This document shows positions 1 to 12,100 of a DNA stretch of 64,000 bases, in pieces (position 1 is the first letter of the stretch; each line of letters starts with the position of its first letter). The translations under genes and the position numbers were made by a program. The notes below the pieces were generated by a model that was not told where the DNA came from, searched no databases, and saw only the letters and a program-made list of their open reading frames with translations. Location of the stretch: NCBI RefSeq assembly GCF_001625305.1, contig NW_017804087.1, positions 2,194,479 to 2,258,478 on the forward strand. The letters run 5' to 3'. The DNA is from Branchiostoma belcheri (taxonomy: Eukaryota; Chordata; Leptocardii; Amphioxiformes; Branchiostomatidae).

Positions 1-1692
1 ATTTCCCGTCTTTTCAATTGCGCTTTCTTTCCAAGTATAGAGCACCGCTGGCTTTTTGTCTCGAATCAGACGTAGACAGTATCCGAAACGGCCCATTTAG
101 CTCCAGCAAAAGGCCTTATAGATTAGTTGGTCTTCTGTCTATGTTTTGTCTGTGTATGTTTTGTTAGTCTGTTTTTGATACGTCCACTGGTTAACCATCG
201 TAACCTATGAATGCTTTTCTAATATCCGATCAGTGAAATAGCCGATCTGCAAAGCGTGTTAAAGTCTTCTCAATAATCTAGATATCTTTGGGGATATCAC
301 CTTTAAAGTAACAATGTACACAGGAAAGTGACTCTTAAAGTATCGGCCTCCCCCGCCGAGTCACACAACAATCGCACACAGACCATTAACCAAGGATCTG
401 GGCGGAAAGTAAACCACAGTAATCCACAAACCACACAGGTCTTTGTGCCGGGAACTGAAGCCTAAGTAAGGATTAAGAAACCATTTCAAAATATTTGTGT
501 TTCACATTGAAAACGTCCATTCTTCCGCCATCGACACCTTCAACCTGTTTTCTGACATCCCCAGAAGGTTAGATATGAGTGCTTGTGACTGAGCTAGACT
601 AATAGCCTGTGATATCTTAGGCTCCTGTGAAACATAGCGGAATATGGCCTCTGGAATACTGCCGATCTCCCAACAACTATGGTTTGGAGTAGATCGGGAG
701 CAAGGTCAGCAGAATGTTTAAAAAGTTTGAAACATTAGGGTGTGGACGGGAGGTTCGGCTGTGGTTGGCTGGTGGTTGGATGGTGTTCGGGAGTAGGCCT
801 AGGACGTCAGCAGTGGTCGGGGCTTGGTTGGAAGTCAAATCTTACTCAAATTTGATTGGATTCGTACAGAAAGGTAGGCATGGCCTAAATCTGGTCAGAT
901 CTAGACTGTTCCCTAACTTCAGCCAACCTTGGTTTGTTGGTATTCGGGGGAAGATTTTTAATGTGTGATAGAGGCTTAAGACAGGTCTTCTACAAAGACA
1001 GTCTTGTAAAGGCAGAGCTTTCGCTACTTCGAATTCGTTTGGCAAAGAGGCTTTTATCCATTCTTTTCATATTATTTTCCTTCTATTTCTTAAGGATCGT
1101 AACTTGACTTTACCCTTCAATGCATAGATTGTTGGTTTACCGTGTCAGTCAAAAGTGAAATGTTTTTGTAGGAACAAATCCACTTCTAACAGGTGTGTTG
1201 TAGTCTTATAAGGGGGTAGTTGAAAACCAGAGGCCCTTGCGCAGGTAATCTATACCTGAGGTATGTTCACCTGGCCCTACCTGGCGCCATCAGTATCAAT
1301 AAACACCTTTGTGGTAGGCCGACCGTCACGCCTGGGGTCATGCGAGGTCACGTTTAGAGAACCAAGCAGATGTGGGGAGGGGAAGCTGTCAGTTTGAAGG
1401 GTTTTTTTTATCTACACTTATCTTTTGATGTCCACATTGTATTTTCCTATACATACTTTCAAGTGATAGAAGAATAAAGAAAAACAGTGACTTTACCCCA
1501 CAATGCATACTAGAAAGGCAATATTTGCGAGCAAATGCTTATCATCTCCCCACTATAATTCCCTCCCCATATTTTGCATAAGATTAGTCCTGATGCATGC
1601 AAAACTGGAACAGTTCTTGTAAGTAATCACTAAAATATAGCAGTGGCGATAAATCTAAAATATCTTAATTAATTTCTTTTCTTTGTATTCAG
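1..1692. other. Upstream DNA, no coding exon supported
   Basis: Short open frames here (714-968 and its antisense partner) have no recognisable domain. A good splice acceptor (pyrimidine tract then ATTCAG) ends at 1692, so the right part of this stretch is probably an intron or promoter of the Ig gene whose coding exon starts at 1820. No tRNA, rRNA or transposon open frame was seen. Confidence 0.4.
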
Positions 1693-1819
1693 GAATTCTG
1701 ATCCACCAATGATGAGCCGTCCGTCAGCAGTCATCCCTCCACGGCGCATGTGCAACTTCCATCACCATGACAACCGATACGTCAGATAACTGCACTTAAC
1801 GAAGACTGAAAGACAAAAA

Positions 1820-2464
1820 ATGGCGTTCCATAAGTGCAACCTTATAATATGGACATCGTTACGCATACTGTGCCTTATGGTCGTTTTCGATCGAGGAAAA
1901 GCGGCCTCTTGCGGCAACACGCCGGAACCGCACTCAAATTCCAGCCAACCAAACGTAAAGATAGTTTCAAATGGCTCGTCCGCGTGGTCGGGTGGGAGTG
2001 TGTCCTTAGGGTGCAATGTAGCCGGATCGCCCGAGCCTTGCGTGGTTTGGGTTAAACCGAACTTAGAAGTCATTTCTTCGGACAACGCGTCAGGAAGGTT
2101 CGAAGTCGACGCGGACGACGTTCTTACGATAACAGACTTGCGTCAAAGCGACGCAGGAACTTACAAGTGTAAAGCGATAAACGCAGCAGGAACGGGGGAA
2201 GCAGAGATTACAGTAGAAGTGTCATCATTAGCAATACTCCTGGGGGTGATCTTCGGATTCATCGCCTGTATACTCCTCTCGGTGTTGGTGGCTGTCTGGA
2301 AATACAGAAGGAACAAGAAAAGAATGTCCATCGTGCCAGAGGAGGAAAAGAAGAAGAGACAACTAAGACGCCAGACGATGGCGAACGGCTTCTCAGAGGC
2401 ACACGAGAAAGAAAACGGCGGCCCGAGCGGAGAAACAAACGGAGAAATTAGTCACATAGTGTAA
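1820..2464 (+). CDS. Single-Ig-domain type I transmembrane protein
   Basis: This is a 214-residue protein in one coding exon, probably a cell-surface adhesion or receptor molecule. Residues 1-29 look like a signal peptide. One Ig domain follows, with B-strand Cys64, a core Trp shortly after it, and the F-strand signature DAGTYKC (Cys117). Residues 137-159 are a strongly hydrophobic membrane span followed by the basic stop-transfer WKYRRNKKR. The ~55-residue cytoplasmic tail is charged and ends in SHIV, which resembles a PDZ-ligand C-terminus. The ATG lies 127 bases after a splice acceptor ending at 1692, so a 5' UTR exon is likely further upstream. AATAAA at 2810-2815 is a plausible polyadenylation signal. 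It could instead be the last exon of a longer Ig/LRR gene, but the signal-peptide-like start argues for a complete protein. The orthologue is not recognised. Confidence 0.72.
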   Translation: MAFHKCNLIIWTSLRILCLMVVFDRGKAASCGNTPEPHSNSSQPNVKIVSNGSSAWSGGSVSLGCNVAGSPEPCVVWVKPNLEVISSDNASGRFEVDADDVLTITDLRQSDAGTYKCKAINAAGTGEAEITVEVSSLAILLGVIFGFIACILLSVLVAVWKYRRNKKRMSIVPEEEKKKRQLRRQTMANGFSEAHEKENGGPSGETNGEISHIV

Positions 2465-2809
2465 TGTCAAACAAACTGTTGGTAGAATGGTAGAAATCAC
2501 TCCTGACAATCATGTATAATATAGCTATAGCAGTAAAAAGACTTGTAACATCATCACTAACTGTCACTACGCCGTGACTTGTACAGAAAGATTTCTACCA
2601 AATGTGACGACTTTTTTAAAAAGTGTCTTTGCTCTGCTATTTATTTCGTCACTTTAAGAAAGGAACTGCCACAGTGTACTAGTGTGTCCCGAGATTTTTA
2701 CTACGTTCTATCCCAAGTATAATATACTATATAGTGATAAGGCCAAGGCAGTATTTGGAGGGTGGTACATGTATAAGCTTCATACACATTATGATATGCG
2801 GACTTTTCA

Positions 2810-2815
2810 AATAAA
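2810..2815 (+). terminator. Polyadenylation signal of the Ig gene
   Basis: Canonical AATAAA about 345 bases after the stop codon at 2464, followed by a T/G-rich stretch (TTTCGTTGCTAACG and then a GT repeat). The next gene starts at 3200. Confidence 0.5.
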
Positions 2816-2861
2816 GTTTACAACGTTTCGTTGCTAACGTTTTTGTGCCCTAGTACTTCAT

Positions 2862-2925
2862 CGTCTGTGTGTGTTTGTGCCTGCGTGTGTGTGCGTGCGC
2901 GCGCGTGTACATGTCTGAATAAAAT
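2862..2925. repeat. Imperfect GT/GC dinucleotide repeat
   Basis: Alternating purine-pyrimidine run (GT, then GC, then GT) just after the putative poly(A) site of the Ig gene. Confidence 0.7.
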
Positions 2926-3199
2926 ATAATTTCCAGCTCCCAAGCGTATCTAGAATCCACGGCATTGGCAGTGTTAACGGTCGATGCTGATTGGCCCGCC
3001 TTTACCACATGCCTGTCTATGTACACGTCAGTCTAACATTCCTCACGAAATTAAACAAATACCAAGAGAATCCTCGTAAAACAAGCCGCCACCTGTCGCA
3101 CTGTCAGACCGTCCCGCCCAGAGTGGGGACATGACTCGTGCGGCAGTTTCTGCGGACTGCCTAGAACCGAACTACATGTATTAACTGCGAGGCTGTACC

Positions 3200-6100
3200 A
3201 TGGCAGGGCACATCTCCACCCAAACCCCAGTCCTCTTGACGCTCCTGCTGATTGTGGTTCTTGCTACAGGCCAGGAGATAACCGTACAAGCCGGGGCCGG
3301 TATGTACAGTTCTGTAGAATACACTATACGTATACACCCTATTCCAAATACTGACTAAATACTGTCAAACCTGCACAGGAAGCAACCTATTCAAGCCAGC
3401 CACCTGACCAGCTCCCGAAACCTTCCTTTCATAGGCGCAAGCATTACGTCTGGACGTCCAAGAGGGCCACCTGTCCAAGAAGACACCTTTCCCTTGGTCA
3501 CGGGGTGGTCTTCTTGGACAGGATTGAAAGTAGCTGTTATTAGTGTTAATGCTTTAGCTACCATTGGTGACCAAAAAAAAACTGTTACAATGGAAAGAAG
3601 AAGTTAAAGATCAAGCAAGATGGTCTTCTATCATTTTTCCTATTCAGACGCCCTTCTGTCATAAAAGACACCTGGCATGTTGTTTGTCAAGACTGTTTTA
3701 ATTTTGCTCTTCCGTGCAGACCATGGAATGTTTCAGTACTGTTGATTAAGATTTTACGACGTGTACCGTCCAGTGCCTGGTGACATGTTGATACTGCATC
3801 TGTTGAAATATTCATGTTAAAAACATGTTTATTTTCTCTCACCATCGATGCATGTCACCGGTAGGATTGTGATAGCATGCATGTCTCCCAGAAGCATGCC
3901 TCAATTCTATTCAAACAGCTACCCTAGCCTGGTCCCTTCTAAATATGAATACGCATTACACTCCGCACTTTGATTATGAGAAATGTTAATTCCGCCAGAA
4001 TTGTACAGTTACAATCAAATCTTAAATATATCTCCCATCTACACTTCTCTCAACCCGTGTAGCATCTGTATTTGCTGCTCTGCGGAGAAAAAAATACGGC
4101 TGCTACACTTATATCAAAACCCCAGGTATTCTAAAACGGTTCTTGACAACCTAAGGTTATCCCTGCATAGCCTAACTTCAATCGCACTATCGTCTTGTAG
4201 CTCAGAACTGTAGCTCAGAGGCACAGTTCCAGTGTGAGGATGCCCTACTGTGCATTGATGCGGAGAAGGTGTGTAACATGCAGGCAGACTGCACCGACCT
4301 GTCAGACGAACGGCACTGCGGTAGGTACTGACTTATGTATGGGATACATCAGAAGGCTTAAAGTAGCTTTGGCTATTTTGCTTTTCAATGGTTCAGTTTG
4401 TAAAGCATTTTAGTGAATTTGTCACCATGTTAATGATCACATACAATCTTTTCATACTAACATTTCAAGATTTTGCACCCACATTTCAAGATTTTTGACT
4501 CACATTTAAAGATTTTTGACTCACATTTCAAGATTTTTGACTCAGAATTAGCAGTTTTTGTAAAAGAATAAGCAGTCAATCGCCATAACCAGTATTGCTA
4601 GTTAAGATGAATTTAAAATGGCTCTGTCTTACAAAAATAAAACATTCTGTTACCTGTTATTAAATGTTGTGTTTCCAGAATTCCTGACCTGCCCGCCTTA
4701 CTTTGACGCTGGTCTGAAGACGAACGTGACGCTGGAGATCAACAGCACAGACGCGTGTAACGGGTACTTCGACTGTCCTAACCGCGAGGACGAGGAAAAG
4801 GCCGTGTGCGGTATGTACATGCATGCATGTGTGGCTTAACCTCTGTGAAAAACGAAAATGTATAACTTATATATCGGACGGGAAACGGTGTCTTGGACGA
4901 CCAGGACGCCGTCTCTGTCCATCCGACGCGCCCCAGTCCGTCCTAAACAGCAAACTGCCGTACAACACAGCTGGCCGTCCGCAAACTAGCGCCTCTGACG
5001 GCCCGACGCAAAAAAAGGTCTGTAACAGCCACAGTCTTGAGAGCTGTTTAACGAATAAAACTGACAAAAATGCCTCCACGCAAAAGCCCAACCAGCCCCG
5101 AAGAGAGCCCTCCAAATCACCCACGATAGCCTGGCTAGGCAGTCTATCGTGCTTAGCTGACGATAGAGAGCTCCTGCTACTGGCATGTTATAGTTGGTGA
5201 TAGTGAATTCAGTACCAAGGAGATATCCAGTTTGCATGTATGTAAAAGTTAGTAGCGCGCAGCTGAGTAGAATAGAGCCTTCGGCCGACAGGAACTGAAG
5301 AACTCCAGTTTCGGCATCTCTTGTACAGGATTGAATGTGAAAAAACGATGAAAACGTAGCTCCAAACCCAATACTCACCTTTCGAGAGCTCACCTGGCCA
5401 TAACCATGCTTTCATTGCCAAGGTAAATGTCTATTTTTGTACTAGTACGTTCCGGTTTGTGTACTATTTGGAATATCAGGGCATAATACACTTGAACCTT
5501 TGACCTCTCCAAACCGATCTGGGAGGCTCGTAATCATCATCATCATCATTATGGTATCCTGATTACCCAGATATAACGTTAAATCATAACATACCGCTTG
5601 TCGATCTAATACGCCGTGCATTTATATAACGTTATTGTTATAAAATAAAATAAAGAAACAAACCAGTTGCCTGAGCGTTTTCGTACCAAAATAATGGATA
5701 CAAAATCCCTACGAGCCCAACCAGGCAGTTGTTTAGGATAGGATAGTTGTGGAAAGGGTCTAAAATACAGCAAACAAACAATGAACTTACCAGCGTCGAA
5801 AATCTGGCGTCAGTACGGTGTTGCTGGAAGCGACCCCTATTACCCATGTTAAAAAGTGCACCCTCCAGTTGGCACCGCATGGATCAAAAGCGCCGTACAA
5901 GCGACTATCAATTTTCATCGGTATTGCAGGGCAATAAAATATGCACTCTAGAACAGGTGGACGTTTGCGTTGTAGTTTTTAACAATTTTCACAATATTCT
6001 TGTCTTTCACGAGCCATTTGATAGTTGCCATAAGTGTATATTTGTCAGTGGCGAGGAGCGTTGGTCACACTTTGACGTTAAAGTTTAAATTTCGCGCCGT

Positions 6101-9100
6101 AACAGCTCGTATTAGGGGGAGGGGGGCACAAGGTCAATGATCTTTTACAGCAAAGCATTGTGGGAGTGTTTCTGAGACGTTTTTTTTTTCTGTGCGTCCG
6201 AGGAAGCTTTTGATTTTCAGTCTAGCGCTAATACTTACATTTGTGGTGGTTTTAAAACGACAATCCTCTAATATTTGGGCTGAAGCATCTGTTTTAAACG
6301 TCAGAACAGGTGGGGAGGGGGGCACAGAACAGTACGAATACAACTGCACTTTGGAGATAAATCGCCAGGGAGCAGAGTTGGACCATTGAACGGTCTACTG
6401 CAAGGTCAACGTCCTTTCAAGATTAAAGCACTGTGGGAATACGTACAAGGAAATATTAGACTTTTTCCCTTTCTAATAAAGAAACGTTTCGATTAACACT
6501 ACAAAATTATTAAGTTGTTCTTGCTAAATCGACAGTCTTGTCTTCTGATAATCTGACTGTTGAATCAACAATGTTGTCGTCAGGAAATGTGGGGAGAGTG
6601 GGGAGGGGGGCGATTGTTAGCGGGCATCGTAACATATGGGACATTCCAAACGGACGCATTTTGGACCGATTTTAACCGTGGATTAGAATATTAGGAGTTA
6701 CTATGGTTTGTAAGGTTGTTATGTGGTCATGACTTTGATGATACACACACAAATTGGCGGGATAACGCCTACGGCAAGGTTACAACGCGCTTTGAGGCGC
6801 GCCGCTGGAGGGCGCTATTTATAGACCGTGTTCTTGCACTTGGTGTTAGTCGTTTCTACGCCGTGCACGAGCGGCCTCTAGCAGTCTGGATTCAAAGTGC
6901 AATGTGTGTGGGTGTAGATGGCGTTCAGCACCAAGGACAGAGGTGAGAAAGTACCCCAACCGACTTCAAACGGCCTCAACCGACCGCTTCCTAGTCTAAT
7001 ATGCAGTGTACATGGGATAGGAACCCTTTTTAACACTATGGATACATTTTCTATGCAATTATGAGTAGGAATGAACAACGCTGCAACGCTGACGTTTTGC
7101 CAGTATTTTTACAGCGGACAACAGGGCTAGCTAGAAGGGTTGTTGTTATCTCTAGTTGATCTGGACAAAATACCCAGTAGGATACTGCTCCAATACTTGG
7201 TAAGATTTGTTGTGGTGATGTAGGATATTCCATTTTAAGAATTTGTGGCTAAGTTCTGACCAAATTTTACATGAAATTTCCAGATGTGTTCTGTGAGTGG
7301 CGACTGCCCTGTCTGACATCAGGGGAGTGTATCCCACCAGAGTTTTTCTGCGATGGACACTTCCACTGCAACGACACGTCTGACGAGTGGCAGTGCAATG
7401 GTAAACTTCTATCAATATTGAGCAGTCCACGAAAACGATTATAACAAATTTGCAATTCCTAAAAAAAAATTTAGTCAGTAGGCAAGGACTGTTCTGGTAC
7501 ATTTTAACAATGCCTCAAGGGACAGATCCTTCAGTTATAGTACAACCATAGGCCATATCCCTGTGCCTCTGGTGAACTTGGAACACTAGGGACAAGTAGA
7601 AACATGAAAACCTCTGGCTCCCAGGAACCGAACCCTGGCTTCTAGCTTGAGAACTCAACACACTAACCACTAGACTAGACCTGTTAAACAGGCCAGTTGG
7701 TGGCATTTGTACCTCACTGTTACAAACTCTTGCGTCCATCCTGTAACCCCTGTAGTGACCGGTGCCTGTAACGTCCCCTTGACCATTGCCATGGGTGAGA
7801 TGGTGGAGGCTCAGGTCAACGCCTCGTCAGGCTGGGTCAAGATGGACCCCATCGGACTGTACGACATCAAACCCTTCGTCATCGCCTGGGCTACCAGGGA
7901 ACTCAACCACAGGTAAGGGTTTCCAAGGCCTTCTAAAGTCTACTTCTTCTTTGGTAGGCAACATTGACCTGTTGATAAATCTGCTACAACTGTAACACTG
8001 TTTTGTACTGTAGGATTTTGAAACACTCACACCAAGAAGGACCTCTACTCTTTTTTATGTTCTTGGATCCCCTTGTGCCAGAGAAATCTTGAAAACTAAG
8101 TAGTAACACACAAAAAAGGTTTGTCAAGCATTTACCAAAAGTAACATTATTGTTGGTTCTGGGCACAGATGCATAGTTTTTGGTGGCTGAGTGCATGTGT
8201 GCGTGTTTGTCTGTCTGTCCAGAACAGGTTGACAGCACATGGATGGATGAACTTTGAGAGGAAATCAAATGTCTTAAATCTAGATGAAAGCCGGCAAAGG
8301 AAACAGAGGAGCAGGGGATGCCATACCTCCGGGAAGTCTCTGAAATATCTGATTTCTTGTTTTATTAGACAGTGGATTCAGATTGACATCGGTGAGATTG
8401 TCCAACTGTCCGGCTTCCTGACCCGGGGTGTGGGCGTGGCCTGGACATCCATTTTCAAAATGGGCTGGGGACTGGATGCCTCCAACATCTCCCTGGTACA
8501 GGAGGATGGGGAGGACAAGGTGAGGTTTGCTCGAAACTTTAAACTTTGTTGGAATTTCCTTTGCTTCAAAGTTCCTATGATGAAGCTTGACTTGTCTTGA
8601 CTTTATTTGGATCAACAATTATGTAGCTTCAGGTGACATGGTGTACATGAAATGCATGAAAATCACAACCATAATAATAACCAAATCATAATGTTACTGA
8701 GCACAACTCCCTATAATAAAATATCTAAGTATAACATACACGTGTGCATGAAGCAAACACATAGCTTGAAGACATCTAAGAGCATCTGTTTTGTTAAATT
8801 TTGTACTACATGTATTTTTTCCCTCTCTGTTCCATTTTGCTTCTTTTTGCTCCTTTTTGCTTCTTTTTGCTCCTTTTGCTTCTTTTTTTCTCCTTTTTGC
8901 TTCTGTACTATACATAATAGTCAATGTAATATGTTTCACTTTTTTTCTTGTACAGCTTTTCTTCGTGGAGGGAAATGGGTTGAAGGGAGCCCGGTTTGAC
9001 TTCCCCTCTCCTGTGCGCACACGTGTGGTGAAGTTCATCCCCATGTCCTGGTACTTTGTGCTGGCTATCAGGGTGGAGTTCATGGGATGTCGGGTCACAG

Positions 9101-12100
9101 GTGAGATAAACAAACAAACAAACAAACAAACACCCTGATGTCTGTAAGTCTGTCTTACCTGTCAGTTTTCAATCTAACACAGAGATTTACTGTTCTGGGC
9201 TATTGAACAAGTTGTTGACGATGGCCAAAACATTAAATTAGCTAATAGTATGTTATGTCTAGCTGTGTTTTATCAGTCTTATGTGAGCTCTCTTAAACTA
9301 GTACATTAATGTCAGAGACCCTATTACATGTGATGTTTACACACTTGCCCTCACAGACTCATTTTACGGTCAATTATAAAAGACATTGGATGCTGTGTTA
9401 AAAGTATAACTCTTTCAGACACCTTATCCATTGTTTTATCTTGCATCATGTATCTGGATGGCTAACCATTATTCATGTGACAGAGATTATTATTAAGTAA
9501 TTATTACCCAAGCAACTGGATAACTTTTGAAAATTCATCTTGTTGCTTGAGTAACAATTCCTTGTGTATCTCATTAACTGTATGTCTAAGCTTCATTAAC
9601 GTATTTACATGTATGCTGACTATTTTTGATTCCAGGTCAGACCCACAGAGCCATCCCAGACGAGGTGATCTGTGGGGAGGGGTGGGGGTTGTACAGGGGG
9701 CAGTGTTACAAGCGGATCCTGGCCCCCCTCCCCTGGGACCTGGCTGAGACGTACTGTCAGGCACTCCAGGGACATCTGGTGTCTGTGCACACTCAAGGTA
9801 GTGAAAAAATATATTCACAAATGTCTAGAAATTAGAAATTTCTCCAATTGCCCATTTTTGTCCCATACTACACAATCTTGTTTGAGGTAGATTAGCCTTA
9901 TGGAACTGTAGTTATGTACCAGTATTTGCCTTTGTACCATGTACAGTTGCTGTGCAATAAAGTTTATTATTATTGTTATTAGCAATAAGCAATTACATTG
10001 TACAATGCATAGTTGTTGTCCAATGAAGTTTATGTTACATCTTCAAGAGTTCTCCTAGTATTTTGTCTGAACAATATCTATCAAAACATGACAAAGAATC
10101 TTCTGTTTACATGTATCTATGTACTATGATTTTGATGACTTATCCCTTGGAGCATGGTACTGTCCTTTGTGCTGAAATCTTCTGAACAAACTGTACCAGC
10201 ATAATCAATTCATGATACATTATATGGACCTTAAGCCGTGTCAACAATACAAAACATAAGTAAAACATGCTTTGGTTGGAATGTAAACAGTTGTTGTGTT
10301 GTTTCCTTTGCTACAGAGGAACATGACTTCTTGTATGCCCGAGCCAGGACTGGATGGCTTGGACTGAGACTGCCAGAACATGTGAATCCAAGTCAGTTCA
10401 GACAAGAACAGGTATTTACTCGCCAGCAAGTCACCACTAATGAACTGAACAGCTCATATGTAGGAATACTGTATATTCAATAAGTCAAAATCAATCTATC
10501 TGAGGGATTTGTCTAATAAAAAGCTAGGTAGTCATTTCTACCTGAATGAAGTGAGAAAAATTGTGTTGAGTGACTTTCCCAAGGGCACAATATTGGGGCA
10601 TGTCGGTGGGTTTGAACCCAGGCCCTATGGGTGCTGAACCAAATATCCAACTATTATGCCACAAGATCCCAGCAGATAGAGTGTTAATGTTGTTGGTTCT
10701 TTTTCTGTTTTGCAGCGTCCAGAAGTGATGGCCACGATTCGCTGGCGGGATGGGATGCCCCTACGTCCCTTCTTCCCCTGGCACCCTAACGACACAGTGT
10801 ACGACCATGCACGATGTGTGGAGATGACTCCTCCTGGTGAGACTAACACATTCAACATTAACTTTCACCCTGGAACCAATATAGTATTGGTAGCGAAACG
10901 GCTACTTTCGTGTGATAAAGGTTTAGATTTGCAAGGTAGATAACCATGTTATGACTACAGCTACCTGAGTGTAGGCAAATGTTTCACTCACTCACTAAGT
11001 CAAGATTCCTTTGGCTCCAATGACTGTTTTTCATCTTTTTTTCACACATTGTTTATGCTTACATATGAATGTTTCGATATACTAGGGTATTGGATACTCC
11101 GTGACTGCAACTCTCCCAAGAAACCATTTATCTGTAAACGAGGTCAGTAGAAAAATCTGTATTTATATTATTGTGGGAATGAATGAATGCACTCATATTT
11201 ATGCAGTATGTAATGTTGCTCTAAGCCCTATTTGCACATGTACAGTGCTATCCTTGGTGCTGAATGACAGTACAAAACTTTGTTATGGTTCAAACACAAA
11301 TGAGTAATAACACTACCATTCAGCTCTGTCCTTGGTGCTGAATTTCATGTTTTGGTTTCTCCTGATATGTATAGCTCATGCACCAAGTCTTGACATGAGC
11401 AAAACATGCTTTGGTTGGAATACAAATGATGCAAAGGCACTACAAACATCAAGAGAATACATAACTACACCATATCTAATAATGCTACTTTTTTGTCCAA
11501 CCATAGCCATCAATCCGTACATAGACTCTGTGTACAAACTGGTGAATGAAACCCCTGGTCAGGTCCAGGACCCAGCCCAGCCTGTCTACCCACATGCCTA
11601 CAAGGAGGACTTCAAGAGGTTCTGGGGAATGAGCATGATTGACATGGATGGTACTGTACAGGGAATTGCCACACATGTTCTCTTTACCAAACACAAATCA
11701 TGATCTGTACTTTGCCATACATTATGTACCATGTGCAATTGTCATGCAATCAAGTTCTATGAAGGGTAAATACCATTGGGTTTGGGCGTTGAAGGTTATA
11801 GTTCAATGCACTGAAACAAAGCCTCATAAAAGTACTTTCCCACATTTTAATCTCAAAAATTCTTCTGCACAAGAAAGTCACAAGGGTCTGACTCCCAAAT
11901 ATACAAAGAAAACAGGGAGTTGACCAGCTCAAACTCTAGAACCTTACTATAGACAGCAGTATAGTGTAATGCTCATTGATTGTCTCTCATGTATACTCAT
12001 GTTATGTATGTTCACTAGTATCACTTGTTCACTTGTAATAAGCTCACAGACACAAGTTTGCAATGAACTATTTTTAATCTGACTCTCCCAATTTCTCCCC

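Larger units (their letters stand above)
4201..7400 (+). other. Receptor exons 2-4: three N-terminal LDLa modules
   Basis: Exons 4201-4320, 4679-4810 and 7284-7400 each encode one LDL-receptor class A module (res 34-156), each bounded by phase-1 introns. Modules 1 and 3 keep the calcium-cage acidic signature (CTDLSDERHC and CNDTSDEWQC). Module 2 has a variant end (REDEEKAVC) and a longer first loop with NVT and NST glycosylation sequons. Intron 3 (4811-7283) is the longest in the gene. Confidence 0.88.
7756..9100 (+). other. Receptor exons 5-7: discoidin (F5/8 type C) domain 1
   Basis: Exons 7756-7912, 8369-8519 and 8956-9100 (res 157-307) form a complete FA58C domain. It opens CNVPLTIAMGEM..QVNASSGW, has the central QWIQIDIGE strand and ends RVEFMGC. 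Internal intron phases are 1-2-0-1. Discoidin domains bind phospholipid, glycan or matrix ligands; the ligand here is unknown. Confidence 0.85.

Noticed and set aside
4823-5200. 125-residue open frame in receptor intron 3
   Set aside because: It starts across the splice donor of exon 3, has no domain and no acceptor; chance frame in CpG-rich sequence.
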